Shown here one piece after another: positions 1 to 6,057 of a DNA stretch of 6,265 nt (position 1 is its first letter; each line of letters starts with the position of its first letter). The notes under the pieces are model-generated. The model made no database searches, was not told where the DNA came from, and saw only the letters and a program-made list of their open reading frames with translations. The DNA is from Candidatus Zixiibacteriota bacterium (GTDB lineage Bacteria; Zixibacteria; MSB-5A5; GN15; JAAZOE01), in NCBI GenBank assembly GCA_012797915.1, contig JAAZOE010000045.1, positions 1 to 6,265 of the forward strand, given 5' to 3'. A program made the translations under genes and the position numbers.

Positions 1-222
1 AAAATAGAAAAAGGAGGCGACGATCACCGCCGCGACCGCCAACGGTCCGTACGAGATCAACAGCAGGAGAAAGGGTGACAGGGCAAAGAGGACGCCACAC
101 GCCGGCCGCCACCAGAGAAGGACGGCCAGTGGCACCGCATACGCCGCGGCCAACGCGAACAGCGTCCAGTTGCTGATCGCTTCTCCCCGCTTGGGAAATA
201 CAAAACTATCCGGCCACGCCAT
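1..222 (-). CDS. Partial polytopic membrane protein, possible O-antigen polymerase/ligase (Wzy/WaaL-like), N-terminus only
   Basis: An open frame starts at the ATG at 222-220 and runs without a stop to base 1, giving 74 residues of a gene that continues outside the window. The protein begins MAWPDSFVFPKRGEAISNWT, a short polar cytoplasmic-looking leader. It is then almost entirely hydrophobic: about residues 19-38, then WWRPACG near 37-43, then about 44-74, which makes two or three membrane segments. A short first helix, an 'RP-x-x-G' turn and another hydrophobic helix are common at the N-terminus of O-antigen ligase/polymerase family proteins, and the position just after a flippase fits that. 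The family call is inference, because the diagnostic periplasmic loop is not in the window. A weak purine-rich ribosome site (GAGAAG, 233-228) lies 5 bases upstream. The start overlaps the end of the flippase gene by 17 bases, so the two are probably translationally coupled. Another integral membrane protein of the cluster cannot be excluded. Confidence 0.6.
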   Translation of the reverse strand, partial: MAWPDSFVFPKRGEAISNWTLFALAAAYAVPLAVLLWWRPACGVLFALSPFLLLLISYGPLAVAAVIVASFFYF

Positions 223-1771
223 CGTTTCTTCTCTTATCGAACAACCGTTTCGGCAACGCCCGCACGTCGGGAATATTCAGCAGATACGCCATCACGCCGA
301 AAACCAGCAGGGTCCCGGCGGCGCCCACGATCAGAATGGTGATCGAAGCGCCGAATCCGCCGCCGTCGACGGTCACCAGACGGGCCAATCCCCAAGCCGT
401 CCCCCAGGCGGCCGTTCCGGCCACGGCTAATTTTCCAAGATACACGAAAACGGCGTGTCCGTCAATCCGGGCAATGCCTACCGCCGCGACGATGATGGCC
501 GACAGCGCCCCGAAAGAATAGCTGAGGCTACTGGAGATGGCCAGCCCGGTAAACCCCAGCGGACCGGCCAGGGCGGCCGCCGCCCCGATCTTGACCGCAA
601 CCATGACCGTCGCCAGTCCAAGGAAGAGCAGGTTCCGCCCGGCCGCATAAAATGCCCGCGACATGATCCAGATCAAAAACTGTCCGGCCAGGCCGAGGGC
701 GGAGTATTGCAGCAATCGGGCGGTGTGGGCCACCGATCGGCCGTCGAAAGCGCCCCGTCGGAAAAACACCGTCACGATCGGTTCGCAATAGACCCAGCAG
801 ACAATGGTGGCGGGAACGGCCAGAAGCAGCGAGACGGTGATGCCCCGCTCCAGCAGGTATGCGCTTCGCGCCGCATCGCCCCGGGCAGACGCCTCGCTGA
901 AGTACGGAAAAAGTACGGTCGATAGAGCATAGGCCAGAATCGACACTGGAATCATGATCAGCAGATATGAATACCCCAGCGCGGAGACGATCCCTGCCGG
1001 CATGGAGGAGGCGTAGTATCGGTCCACCAGGGCATAGACTTGCCAAACCGATTCGATCAGGAGGATGATCACCGCGGCCGAGAAAAACGCGCCCATCGCC
1101 TTTTCCCAACGGGGCCGGAGCGAGAAAACGGGCGCGCCCAGGCGGCGAAAGGGAATGTAGTTGACTACAACCTGCACCAGGTATCCCAGAACCATTCCCC
1201 AGAGTACGGCCCCGGTGGACAGCCGTCCGGAGAAGGCGACGACGGCGGTGATCATGACGACATTGGCCATGATGGGGGCTGCGGCCGGCAGCAGGAACCG
1301 CTTTTCGGCGTTGAGCGCCGACCGGAAACACGCTTCGAGAATGGCGAACAAGATGATGACGGAGGACACCCGCATGATCGACGCCGCCTCGGCCAAACGG
1401 ACTTCGGGCAAGCCGGGGGCGATCCAGACAAGCAGCGTCGGCGCCGCGGCGAAGATGACGGCGGCCGCGAGGGCGGCCGCGCCCAAAGAGACGGTGAACC
1501 GTCCGGCCAGAGACCGAAAGGCGGCCGCTTTATCATCGGCCATGGCCGCCTGGGTATAGGCGGGGATGAACAGGTTGGTGAAGGAGTATCCGATCAGCGT
1601 ATACAGGGCTACGGGAAGCGAGACGGCGATCAGGTACGTGTCATAGACGATACCCGTGCCGAAACGGGAGGCGATGATCACCTCACGGGCGAAACCGATC
1701 ATTTTCGACAGGAGCACCAGCAGGGCCATCACGACGGTGACGCGGCGGATGCTGGACGAGGCGGCGGTCAT
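206..1771 (-). CDS. MurJ/MviN-fold lipid-linked oligosaccharide flippase (Wzx-type role)
   Basis: This 521-residue polytopic membrane protein has about 14 hydrophobic helices and the layout of the MurJ/MviN family (MOP superfamily). It probably flips an undecaprenyl-diphosphate-linked repeat unit across the inner membrane. Visible family signatures are SKMIGFARE (22-30) with the following GTGIVYDTY (38-46), FIPAY (68-72), the mid-protein segment ALVDRYYASSMPAGIVSALGY (247-267), VLFPYFSEASARGD (286-299), and FFRRGAFDG (336-344) leading to SRAFYAAGR (371-379). Length is normal for the family. By eye against remembered E. coli MurJ, cavity residues R18 and R24 match K23 and R29, but R52 and R270 fall on uncharged residues, so a polysaccharide role is favoured over lipid II. 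The ATG at 1771 is chosen because it forms TGATG with the stop of the epimerase gene. A TTG at 1774 would add one residue. Neither has a clear ribosome site, so translation probably depends on coupling. The C-terminus is basic (KRLFDKRRND). Confidence 0.88.
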   Translation of the reverse strand: MTAASSSIRRVTVVMALLVLLSKMIGFAREVIIASRFGTGIVYDTYLIAVSLPVALYTLIGYSFTNLFIPAYTQAAMADDKAAAFRSLAGRFTVSLGAAALAAAVIFAAAPTLLVWIAPGLPEVRLAEAASIMRVSSVIILFAILEACFRSALNAEKRFLLPAAAPIMANVVMITAVVAFSGRLSTGAVLWGMVLGYLVQVVVNYIPFRRLGAPVFSLRPRWEKAMGAFFSAAVIILLIESVWQVYALVDRYYASSMPAGIVSALGYSYLLIMIPVSILAYALSTVLFPYFSEASARGDAARSAYLLERGITVSLLLAVPATIVCWVYCEPIVTVFFRRGAFDGRSVAHTARLLQYSALGLAGQFLIWIMSRAFYAAGRNLLFLGLATVMVAVKIGAAAALAGPLGFTGLAISSSLSYSFGALSAIIVAAVGIARIDGHAVFVYLGKLAVAGTAAWGTAWGLARLVTVDGGGFGASITILIVGAAGTLLVFGVMAYLLNIPDVRALPKRLFDKRRNDGVAG

Positions 1772-2865
1772 CAACGGCGCAGATACCGCTCGATGGCGGC
1801 GGTGATGAGCCGCGACGGAAGCCGTCCGCCGACGGCGGCCGACAGACGCGCCCGGCGCTGCGGCGGCCGCCGCAAGGCTCGATGAATTTTAGCCGGCGAC
1901 AGATCGACCAGGGTGTTGGCTCCGGACGTGACGGTTTCCACCCATTCCGTTTCCGGGCGAAGGGTCAGACAGGGGCGCCCCAGGAAGCAGGCTTCTTTCT
2001 GCAGGCCGCCGGAATCGGTCATGATCGCCCGGGCATGTCCGGCCAGCGCCAGGGTCTCGAAGTAGGGTTGCGGACGGCCCAGAATCAGATTGGGGACGGC
2101 CCTGAGCTTGCCCAGCAGCTTATGCCGCCGGAGATTGCCGATGGTGCGGGGGTGGGCCAGGAAAAGAATCGGTTCTTTGATGGAGCGGGCGATATCGATA
2201 AAGAGACGCAAACGATCCGGGTCATCGGCGTTTTCGACCCGGTGCATGGTTACCAGAATATACTTTTCTTTTTCCAGACCGAAATGGTTCAGGACGGCCG
2301 CATATTCGGGCAGCGACGGCCGGACGGAAGCCAGCAGTTCATACATCAGGTCGCCGCTGGCAGTCAATCCGCGGGTGATTCCCTCGCGCCGAAGGTTGTC
2401 GCGCGCGGCCGCCGTCGGGTAAAACAACAGCGCGGAGAGATGATCGGTGAGGGTGCGGTTGATCTCTTCCGGCATATCGACACGAAACGACCGCAAGCCG
2501 GCCTCGACATGCCCGACCGGGAGATGCAACTTGGCGGCGGCCAGGGCGGCGGCGAGGGTGGTGTTGGTATCGCCATAGACCAGCACCATATCCGGTTTCA
2601 TTTTTATCAGCGCCGTCTCGCTTCGTTCCAGAATCTGACCGGTCTGCCGGCCATGACTTCCGGAGCCGACTTTAAGCTTGATATCCGGAGCGGGAATGCG
2701 GAGTTGGCCGAAAAAGGCCTGCGACAGTTCGTAATCGTAATGCTGTCCGGAATGGATGATGCGGTGGCGAAACCGCTGATCGAGGACCGGAGCCAGCGGC
2801 GCCAGTTTGATAAACTGGGGCCGCGCGCCCACGACCGAGACGACGGTTTTTCGCTGTCGGGACAC
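1771..2865 (-). CDS. Non-hydrolysing UDP-N-acetylglucosamine 2-epimerase family protein (WecB/WbpI type)
   Basis: A 364-residue cytoplasmic enzyme of the GT-B-like UDP-GlcNAc 2-epimerase family, which interconverts UDP-GlcNAc-type and UDP-ManNAc-type sugars. N-terminal signature: VVGARPQFIK (11-20). Other family motifs are HSGQHYD (38-44), YGDTNTTLAAALAA (97-110), HVEAGLRS (119-126), MPEEINRTLTDH (131-142), TMHRVEN (206-212), LAHPR (236-240) and TDSGGLQKEA (283-292). The residues equivalent to the E. coli WecB catalytic set D95, E117, E131 and H213 are D99, E121, E134 and H208, so it should be active. GSHGRQTG (69-76) and the 'RSFRVDMPEEINR' spacing resemble WbpI-like members more than E. coli WecB. 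That favours an acetamido-sugar derivative such as UDP-GlcNAc(3NAc)A as substrate, by inference. The C-terminal 35 residues are arginine-rich and lack the usual YGDG-type turn. The GTG start is supported by a strong ribosome site 6 bases upstream. The gene starts 25 bases after the aminotransferase and its stop overlaps the flippase ATG. Confidence 0.93.
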   Translation of the reverse strand: MSRQRKTVVSVVGARPQFIKLAPLAPVLDQRFRHRIIHSGQHYDYELSQAFFGQLRIPAPDIKLKVGSGSHGRQTGQILERSETALIKMKPDMVLVYGDTNTTLAAALAAAKLHLPVGHVEAGLRSFRVDMPEEINRTLTDHLSALLFYPTAAARDNLRREGITRGLTASGDLMYELLASVRPSLPEYAAVLNHFGLEKEKYILVTMHRVENADDPDRLRLFIDIARSIKEPILFLAHPRTIGNLRRHKLLGKLRAVPNLILGRPQPYFETLALAGHARAIMTDSGGLQKEACFLGRPCLTLRPETEWVETVTSGANTLVDLSPAKIHRALRRPPQRRARLSAAVGGRLPSRLITAAIERYLRR

Positions 2866-2871
2866 CTGCTG

Positions 2872-2879
2872 CCTCTCCC
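2872..2879 (-). promoter_or_regulatory. Ribosome binding site for the epimerase gene, fixing a GTG start
   Basis: On the minus strand the bases read GGGAGAGG, 6 bases before the GTG at 2865-2863. The purine run extends to 2881 as GGGGGAGAGG. No ATG lies at a comparable distance, and the conserved VVGARPQF motif begins only ten codons later, so the GTG is the likely start. Confidence 0.75.
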
Positions 2880-2890
2880 CCGCTTGCGGT

Positions 2891-3991
2891 TTAGGCGAAA
2901 AAGGCCTTCACGACTGCAATCACTTCATCCTGCTCGGCGGCGGTCATCTCGCCGAAAATCGGCAGGGAGACGACCGTGGCGGCCGCCTTCTCCGCCTGCG
3001 GGAATTGCCCCGCCGCGTATCCCAGCGGTGCGAAACATTTCTGGAAATGGAACGGCACCGGGTAATAAATCTTGTGACCGATCTGATGCCTTTTCAGCCA
3101 GGTCAGGAACCGTTCGCGGTCGTCGCAGGCGACGGTGTACTGGTTGTAGATGTGGTAGGCCCAGTCGCGGCAGACCGGCGTCTTCAGCGGTAACCCGGCG
3201 AAGGCGGCATTGTAGCGGGCGGCGTTGCGGCGGCGATCCTCGGTCCATCCGCGAAGATGCGGCAGCTTCACCGTCAAGAGAGCGGCCTGCAGGGTGTCCA
3301 ACCGGGAGTTGTATCCGACGATTTCATGCAGGTATTCGGTCCGTCCGCCGTGCTGCCGCAGAAGGCGAATCATATCGGCCAGGGCATCATCATTGGTGGT
3401 GACCATCCCCCCGTCGCCGGCGCAGCCGAGATTCTTGGTCGGGAAAAAGGAAAAACAACCCAGATCGCCGATCGACCCGGCGCTGCGCCCCTTGTATTGA
3501 CTGCCGATCGCCTGGGCGGCGTCCTCGACGACTTTCAAGCCGTGGGTGGCGGCGAGGTTGAGGATCGGATCCATATCGGCGCACTGGCCGAAGAGGTGGA
3601 TCGGCATGATGACCTTGGTTTTGGCGGTAACGGCGGCCTCGACCTTCGCCGGATCGAGGTTGTAGGTGTCCAGCTCGATGTCGACGAAGACCGGCACGGC
3701 CCCCAGGTGGCTGATGACGCCGGCGGAGGCGAAGAAGGAAAAGGCCGAGGTGATGACTTCGTCCCCCGGCCCGACGCCGCAGGCCCGCAGCGCCAGGAGA
3801 AGGGCATCGGATCCGGAAGCGACACCAAGGGCGTGTTTTGTGTGGCAGAACTCGGCGGCGGCGGCCTCGAACGTTTTCAGTTCCGGTCCCATGATGAAGC
3901 CGCAGTGGTCGACAACCTGCTTGATCGCCCGATCTATTTCCGCCCGGATGGGGGCATATTGTCGTTTCAAATCGAGAAGCGGTACGGCCAT
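2891..3991 (-). CDS. DegT/DnrJ/EryC1/StrS family PLP-dependent sugar aminotransferase (WbpE/WlbC-like)
   Basis: A 366-residue cytoplasmic fold-type I PLP enzyme that converts a keto nucleotide sugar to an amino nucleotide sugar, typically with glutamate as donor. The N-terminal VPLLDLKRQY (3-12) is the classic family opening. Then come MGPELKTFE (34-42), VASGSDALLLAL (57-68; S61/D62 in the phosphate-binding turn), GPGDEVIT (74-81), VIEDAAQ-type KVVEDAAQAIG (153-163; D157 should pair with the pyridine nitrogen) and FFPTKNLGCAGDGG (182-195). K186 is the expected Schiff-base lysine, close to K185 of WbpE. Later motifs are YNSRLDTLQAA (227-237), YNQYTV (282-287) and YYPVPFHFQKCF (309-320). Length is normal and no key residue is missing. 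Cys190 sits where Ala or Gly is more usual. The exact substrate cannot be read from sequence; flanking acyltransferase and 2-epimerase genes suggest a 3-amino-HexNAc uronate, as in Wlb/Wbp pathways. It starts 9 bases after the acyltransferase stop. Confidence 0.94.
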   Translation of the reverse strand: MAVPLLDLKRQYAPIRAEIDRAIKQVVDHCGFIMGPELKTFEAAAAEFCHTKHALGVASGSDALLLALRACGVGPGDEVITSAFSFFASAGVISHLGAVPVFVDIELDTYNLDPAKVEAAVTAKTKVIMPIHLFGQCADMDPILNLAATHGLKVVEDAAQAIGSQYKGRSAGSIGDLGCFSFFPTKNLGCAGDGGMVTTNDDALADMIRLLRQHGGRTEYLHEIVGYNSRLDTLQAALLTVKLPHLRGWTEDRRRNAARYNAAFAGLPLKTPVCRDWAYHIYNQYTVACDDRERFLTWLKRHQIGHKIYYPVPFHFQKCFAPLGYAAGQFPQAEKAAATVVSLPIFGEMTAAEQDEVIAVVKAFFA

Positions 3992-3997
3992 GATGGA

Positions 3998-4003
3998 CTC
4001 CTA
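3998..4003 (-). promoter_or_regulatory. Ribosome binding site of the aminotransferase gene, fused to the upstream stop codon
   Basis: The minus strand reads TAGGAG. The TAG (4003-4001) is the stop of the acyltransferase gene and the AGGAG (4002-3998) is a good Shine-Dalgarno site, 6 bases before the ATG at 3991. Ribosomes ending on the upstream gene would sit on the next start, which favours reinitiation and coordinated output of the two enzymes. Confidence 0.75.
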
Positions 4004-4759
4004 TTCCGGCCAGCCTTGTTTGTCCAGACGTTCGGCCGCGGGAATCTCCCCGAAATCCTTGGCCGGAACGCCGGCGACGACCCTCCCGGCCGGCACGTCT
4101 TTGGTAACCAGGGCGCCGGCGGCGACGAGGGCATCGGCGGCGACGGTCTTTCCCGGCAGGATGGTGGCATTGACGCCGATGCGGGCGCCCTTGGCAGCGG
4201 TTATGCCTTTGAAATGTTTGAATCGTTCCTCGGTACGGCCGACGTAATTGTCGTTGGACGTGGCCACGCAGGGGGCCACGAACACCCGATCCTCCAGCGT
4301 CGAATAGGCGGTGATGTAGGCATTGGTCTCCAACTTGCAGTATCGCCCGATGGTACAGAAGTTTTCTATGGCCACACCGCGGCCGACGATGGTGAAATCA
4401 CCGATGGACACGTTTTCGCGGATGGTCGCCAGGTCGGCCACCAGCACCTTGCGTCCCAGGGAGGCGCCGCGGTAAATGACCGCGCCGGTGCCGATGATGC
4501 AGTCGGAACTGATTCGGCAGGCCGGCAGTTCCTGATCCCTGGTGACGGCGGAGTTGGCCGCCCGCATCGGACGCTTGCCGATGACGGCGCCGTCGTCGAT
4601 GCGGATGTTATCGCCCAGGGCCGAGCCATCGTGAATCACCACCTGACAGCCGATGACACATCCGGCGCCGATGGTAACGTCGCGGCCGATGACCGAAAAA
4701 TGGCCGATGGTGGTGGCCTCACCGAGGGAGGCGCTGGGGTCGATGATTCTGGTGTCCAT
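4001..4759 (-). CDS. Hexapeptide-repeat (left-handed beta-helix) N-acyltransferase, probably nucleotide-amino-sugar acetyltransferase
   Basis: A 252-residue protein built almost wholly of [LIV]-G-x-x-x-x hexapeptide repeats, such as ATTIGHFSVIGRDVTIGAGC (15-34), ASLGRKVLVADLATIRENVSIG (99-120) and ARIGVNATILPGKTVAADALVAAGALVTKDVP (192-223). This is a trimeric left-handed beta-helix fold that typically uses acetyl-CoA. The C-terminal part ends in the classic coil ALVTKDVPAGRVVAGVPAK (216-234). The segment VFVAPCVATSNDNY (159-172) resembles the 'F-x-G-P-x-V-x-x-T-N-D' stretch of WbpD/WlbB/FdtC-type nucleotide-sugar acetyltransferases. A non-repeat insertion at about 62-84 and the loop GRTEERFKHFKG (174-185) break the helix. 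At 252 residues it is about 60 longer than WbpD, with extra N-terminal coils, so the substrate is unsure. The start at 4759 is chosen because DPSASLGEATTIG begins at once and AAAGGA sits 6 bases upstream. An in-frame ATG at 4795, with GGAGG 10 bases upstream, would add 12 residues. Confidence 0.85.
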   Translation of the reverse strand: MDTRIIDPSASLGEATTIGHFSVIGRDVTIGAGCVIGCQVVIHDGSALGDNIRIDDGAVIGKRPMRAANSAVTRDQELPACRISSDCIIGTGAVIYRGASLGRKVLVADLATIRENVSIGDFTIVGRGVAIENFCTIGRYCKLETNAYITAYSTLEDRVFVAPCVATSNDNYVGRTEERFKHFKGITAAKGARIGVNATILPGKTVAADALVAAGALVTKDVPAGRVVAGVPAKDFGEIPAAERLDKQGWPE

Positions 4760-4857
4760 GGGAAATCCTTTGCTTTCTCCAACGCGGGGCATCATCAGCC
4801 GCATCCCTCCGGGGGGGACGACCATTGCCGCCCTTGGTTACGCCCGGAATCGCGGCC
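4760..4857. other. 98-base spacer between the co-polymerase and acyltransferase genes
   Basis: This is the only sizeable non-coding gap in the window. On the minus strand it holds the acyltransferase ribosome site AAAGGA (4771-4766). It also holds a second Shine-Dalgarno-like GGAGG (4810-4806), preceded by seven cytosines (4817-4811, a G run on the plus strand). I see no convincing -35/-10 promoter. The C-run and GGAGGG could form only a very short hairpin and no T-run follows, so it is not a good intrinsic terminator. An internal weak promoter or a leader for the sugar-enzyme genes remains possible but is not shown. Confidence 0.5.
4766..4771 (-). promoter_or_regulatory. Ribosome binding site deciding the acyltransferase start
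   Basis: The minus strand reads AAAGGA, 6 bases before the ATG at 4759-4757. It supports the MDTRIIDPSA start over the upstream in-frame ATGs at 4825, 4804, 4795 and 4792. Confidence 0.6.
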
Positions 4858-6057
4858 TCAACTGTCGGGGAACCCGCGCTTTCCGGTGAATTCATTTCGC
4901 GCCTGCCGAAGCAGGTCATACTCCGTGGGGGAAGATCGCCGCAGGTTGTCCACGTACTCGGCGAAGAGGGCGATGAAGAGCGACAGGACCAGCGAGGCGG
5001 CAAAAGTCAACACGACGATCAGGGTTCGTTTCGGGCGGTATTTCAGTTCCGGCGGATAGGCCGTCTCCAGCACGGCAATGGTCGGGGTGTCTTTCTGTTC
5101 TTTGATACGGGCCTCTTCATACATCCCGGTCAGCAGGTCATAGACCCTGGTCTGGATATCGAGGTTGGCTTTGAGCTCCGCATACCGTCCGGCCAGCTGC
5201 GGGATTTCGGCCAGACCGAGGGTAAAATAGGAATCCCGCCCGGCGGCGCCGGTTTCGATCAGGTTCAACTGCCGTTTCAATTCGCCGATCTCAGTCTCCA
5301 ACCGTTTGATTTCCGGGTGATCCGGCGAATACAAGTTCTTCTTGATATCGAGGCTCACCTGGGTGACGGTCAGGCGGGATTTCAATTCGGTGGCGGCCGA
5401 CAGGGCAATCCCCTTTTGCTGATCCAGGTCGACCGCCTTGTTTTCGGCTTGAAACGCCAACAGCGCGGTCCGGGCGCTGTCCAGCGCGGCCTTGGTGGCG
5501 TTCAAGCGGTGCAGAATGAATTCCTTATCGGCTTTGGCCTTGGCCGCTTTCACCTGACGGTTGAGTTGGTCCAGATGGGCGACATAACTGTTGGCGATTT
5601 GTGCGGCCATTTGCGGATTCTTATCCTGAAAATACAGCTCCACCACGCCCTCGCCGGTGATTTTGATCTGAGTCTTATCGCGCAGATATTCACCGGCCTT
5701 CTGGTAGGAGTCCTCTTTCAGGTAGGACAGGAGTTGGTTGTCGTCGATGACCGCCCGGAGGATGGTTTCCGATTTCAGCATGGTGCCATACACGTCCGAC
5801 GGCGTGGCCATCATTGGCAGTTCAAAACCGGAGGAAGACAGAGCGTACTGGACGAAATTCCCGGTGATGCCCAGCGATTGGTCGTATTGGGAAGGCAGAA
5901 TCGATGTCTTGGCCCGGTACCATTTGGGGAGAATAAAGGCGATTGCGATCGCCACGAGCGTTGCTGTCAGAACGAACCCGATGATGAACTTCCGGCGTCG
6001 GGCCAGAGCCAACAACAGGCGCCAGAGGTTGAAGGCGCTTGGAGATTCAGGCATCAT
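4858..6057 (-). CDS. Wzz/GumC-type polysaccharide co-polymerase (chain length determinant), no kinase domain
   Basis: A 399-residue inner-membrane protein with the standard co-polymerase topology: a short basic cytoplasmic N-terminus (LALARRRKF, 16-24), TM1 at about 24-43, a large periplasmic domain, and TM2 at about 345-366. The periplasmic start FILPKWYRAKTSILP (41-55) is the typical Wzz signature. The SDVYGTMLKSETILRAVI stretch (87-104) is the usual 'lksr-x-v-x-x-x-v' region. Residues about 165-265 look coiled-coil, rich in Lys, Glu, Ala and Leu, and PPELKYRPKR (335-344) is the proline-rich motif before TM2. It should set chain length of the polymer made in the periplasm and link to the outer-membrane exporter. 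The C-terminal tail after TM2 is about 30 residues, with no Walker motifs and no tyrosine cluster, so the BY-kinase domain of Wzc-like proteins is absent. ATG 6057 overlaps the SLBB gene stop as ATGA. A second ATG follows at once. No strong ribosome site is visible, so coupling is likely. Confidence 0.93.
   Translation of the reverse strand: MMPESPSAFNLWRLLLALARRRKFIIGFVLTATLVAIAIAFILPKWYRAKTSILPSQYDQSLGITGNFVQYALSSSGFELPMMATPSDVYGTMLKSETILRAVIDDNQLLSYLKEDSYQKAGEYLRDKTQIKITGEGVVELYFQDKNPQMAAQIANSYVAHLDQLNRQVKAAKAKADKEFILHRLNATKAALDSARTALLAFQAENKAVDLDQQKGIALSAATELKSRLTVTQVSLDIKKNLYSPDHPEIKRLETEIGELKRQLNLIETGAAGRDSYFTLGLAEIPQLAGRYAELKANLDIQTRVYDLLTGMYEEARIKEQKDTPTIAVLETAYPPELKYRPKRTLIVVLTFAASLVLSLFIALFAEYVDNLRRSSPTEYDLLRQARNEFTGKRGFPDS

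Noticed and set aside
528..1331. A 267-codon open frame on the minus strand within the flippase
   Set aside because: It is an alternative frame of the MurJ-fold gene with Arg/Gly/Pro-rich composition typical of out-of-frame GC-rich DNA. The flippase frame carries all the family motifs.
1461..1485. Repeated GCGGCCGC blocks that might be a regulatory or recombination repeat
   Set aside because: They encode alanine-rich parts of flippase membrane helices and recur wherever Ala-Ala codons occur in this GC-rich sequence. No spacing pattern was seen.
1882..3402. A 506-codon open frame on the plus strand, opposite the epimerase and part of the aminotransferase
   Set aside because: It is in the same codon-complementary register as the epimerase gene, has no recognisable domain, and crosses into another frame of the aminotransferase, where it becomes Arg/Ser/Pro rich.
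4801..4820. Possible intrinsic terminator or attenuator formed by the CCCTCC / GGGGGGG stretch
   Set aside because: The complementary parts are adjacent, leaving almost no loop, and no T-run follows on either strand.
3257..5059. A 600-codon open frame on the plus strand, opposite the aminotransferase and acyltransferase genes
   Set aside because: Its codons are exact reverse complements of the minus-strand codons, so it stays open simply because the real genes avoid TTA, CTA and TCA codons. The translation is low-complexity (Gly, Asp and Ala rich opposite the hexapeptide repeats) and has no family motif.
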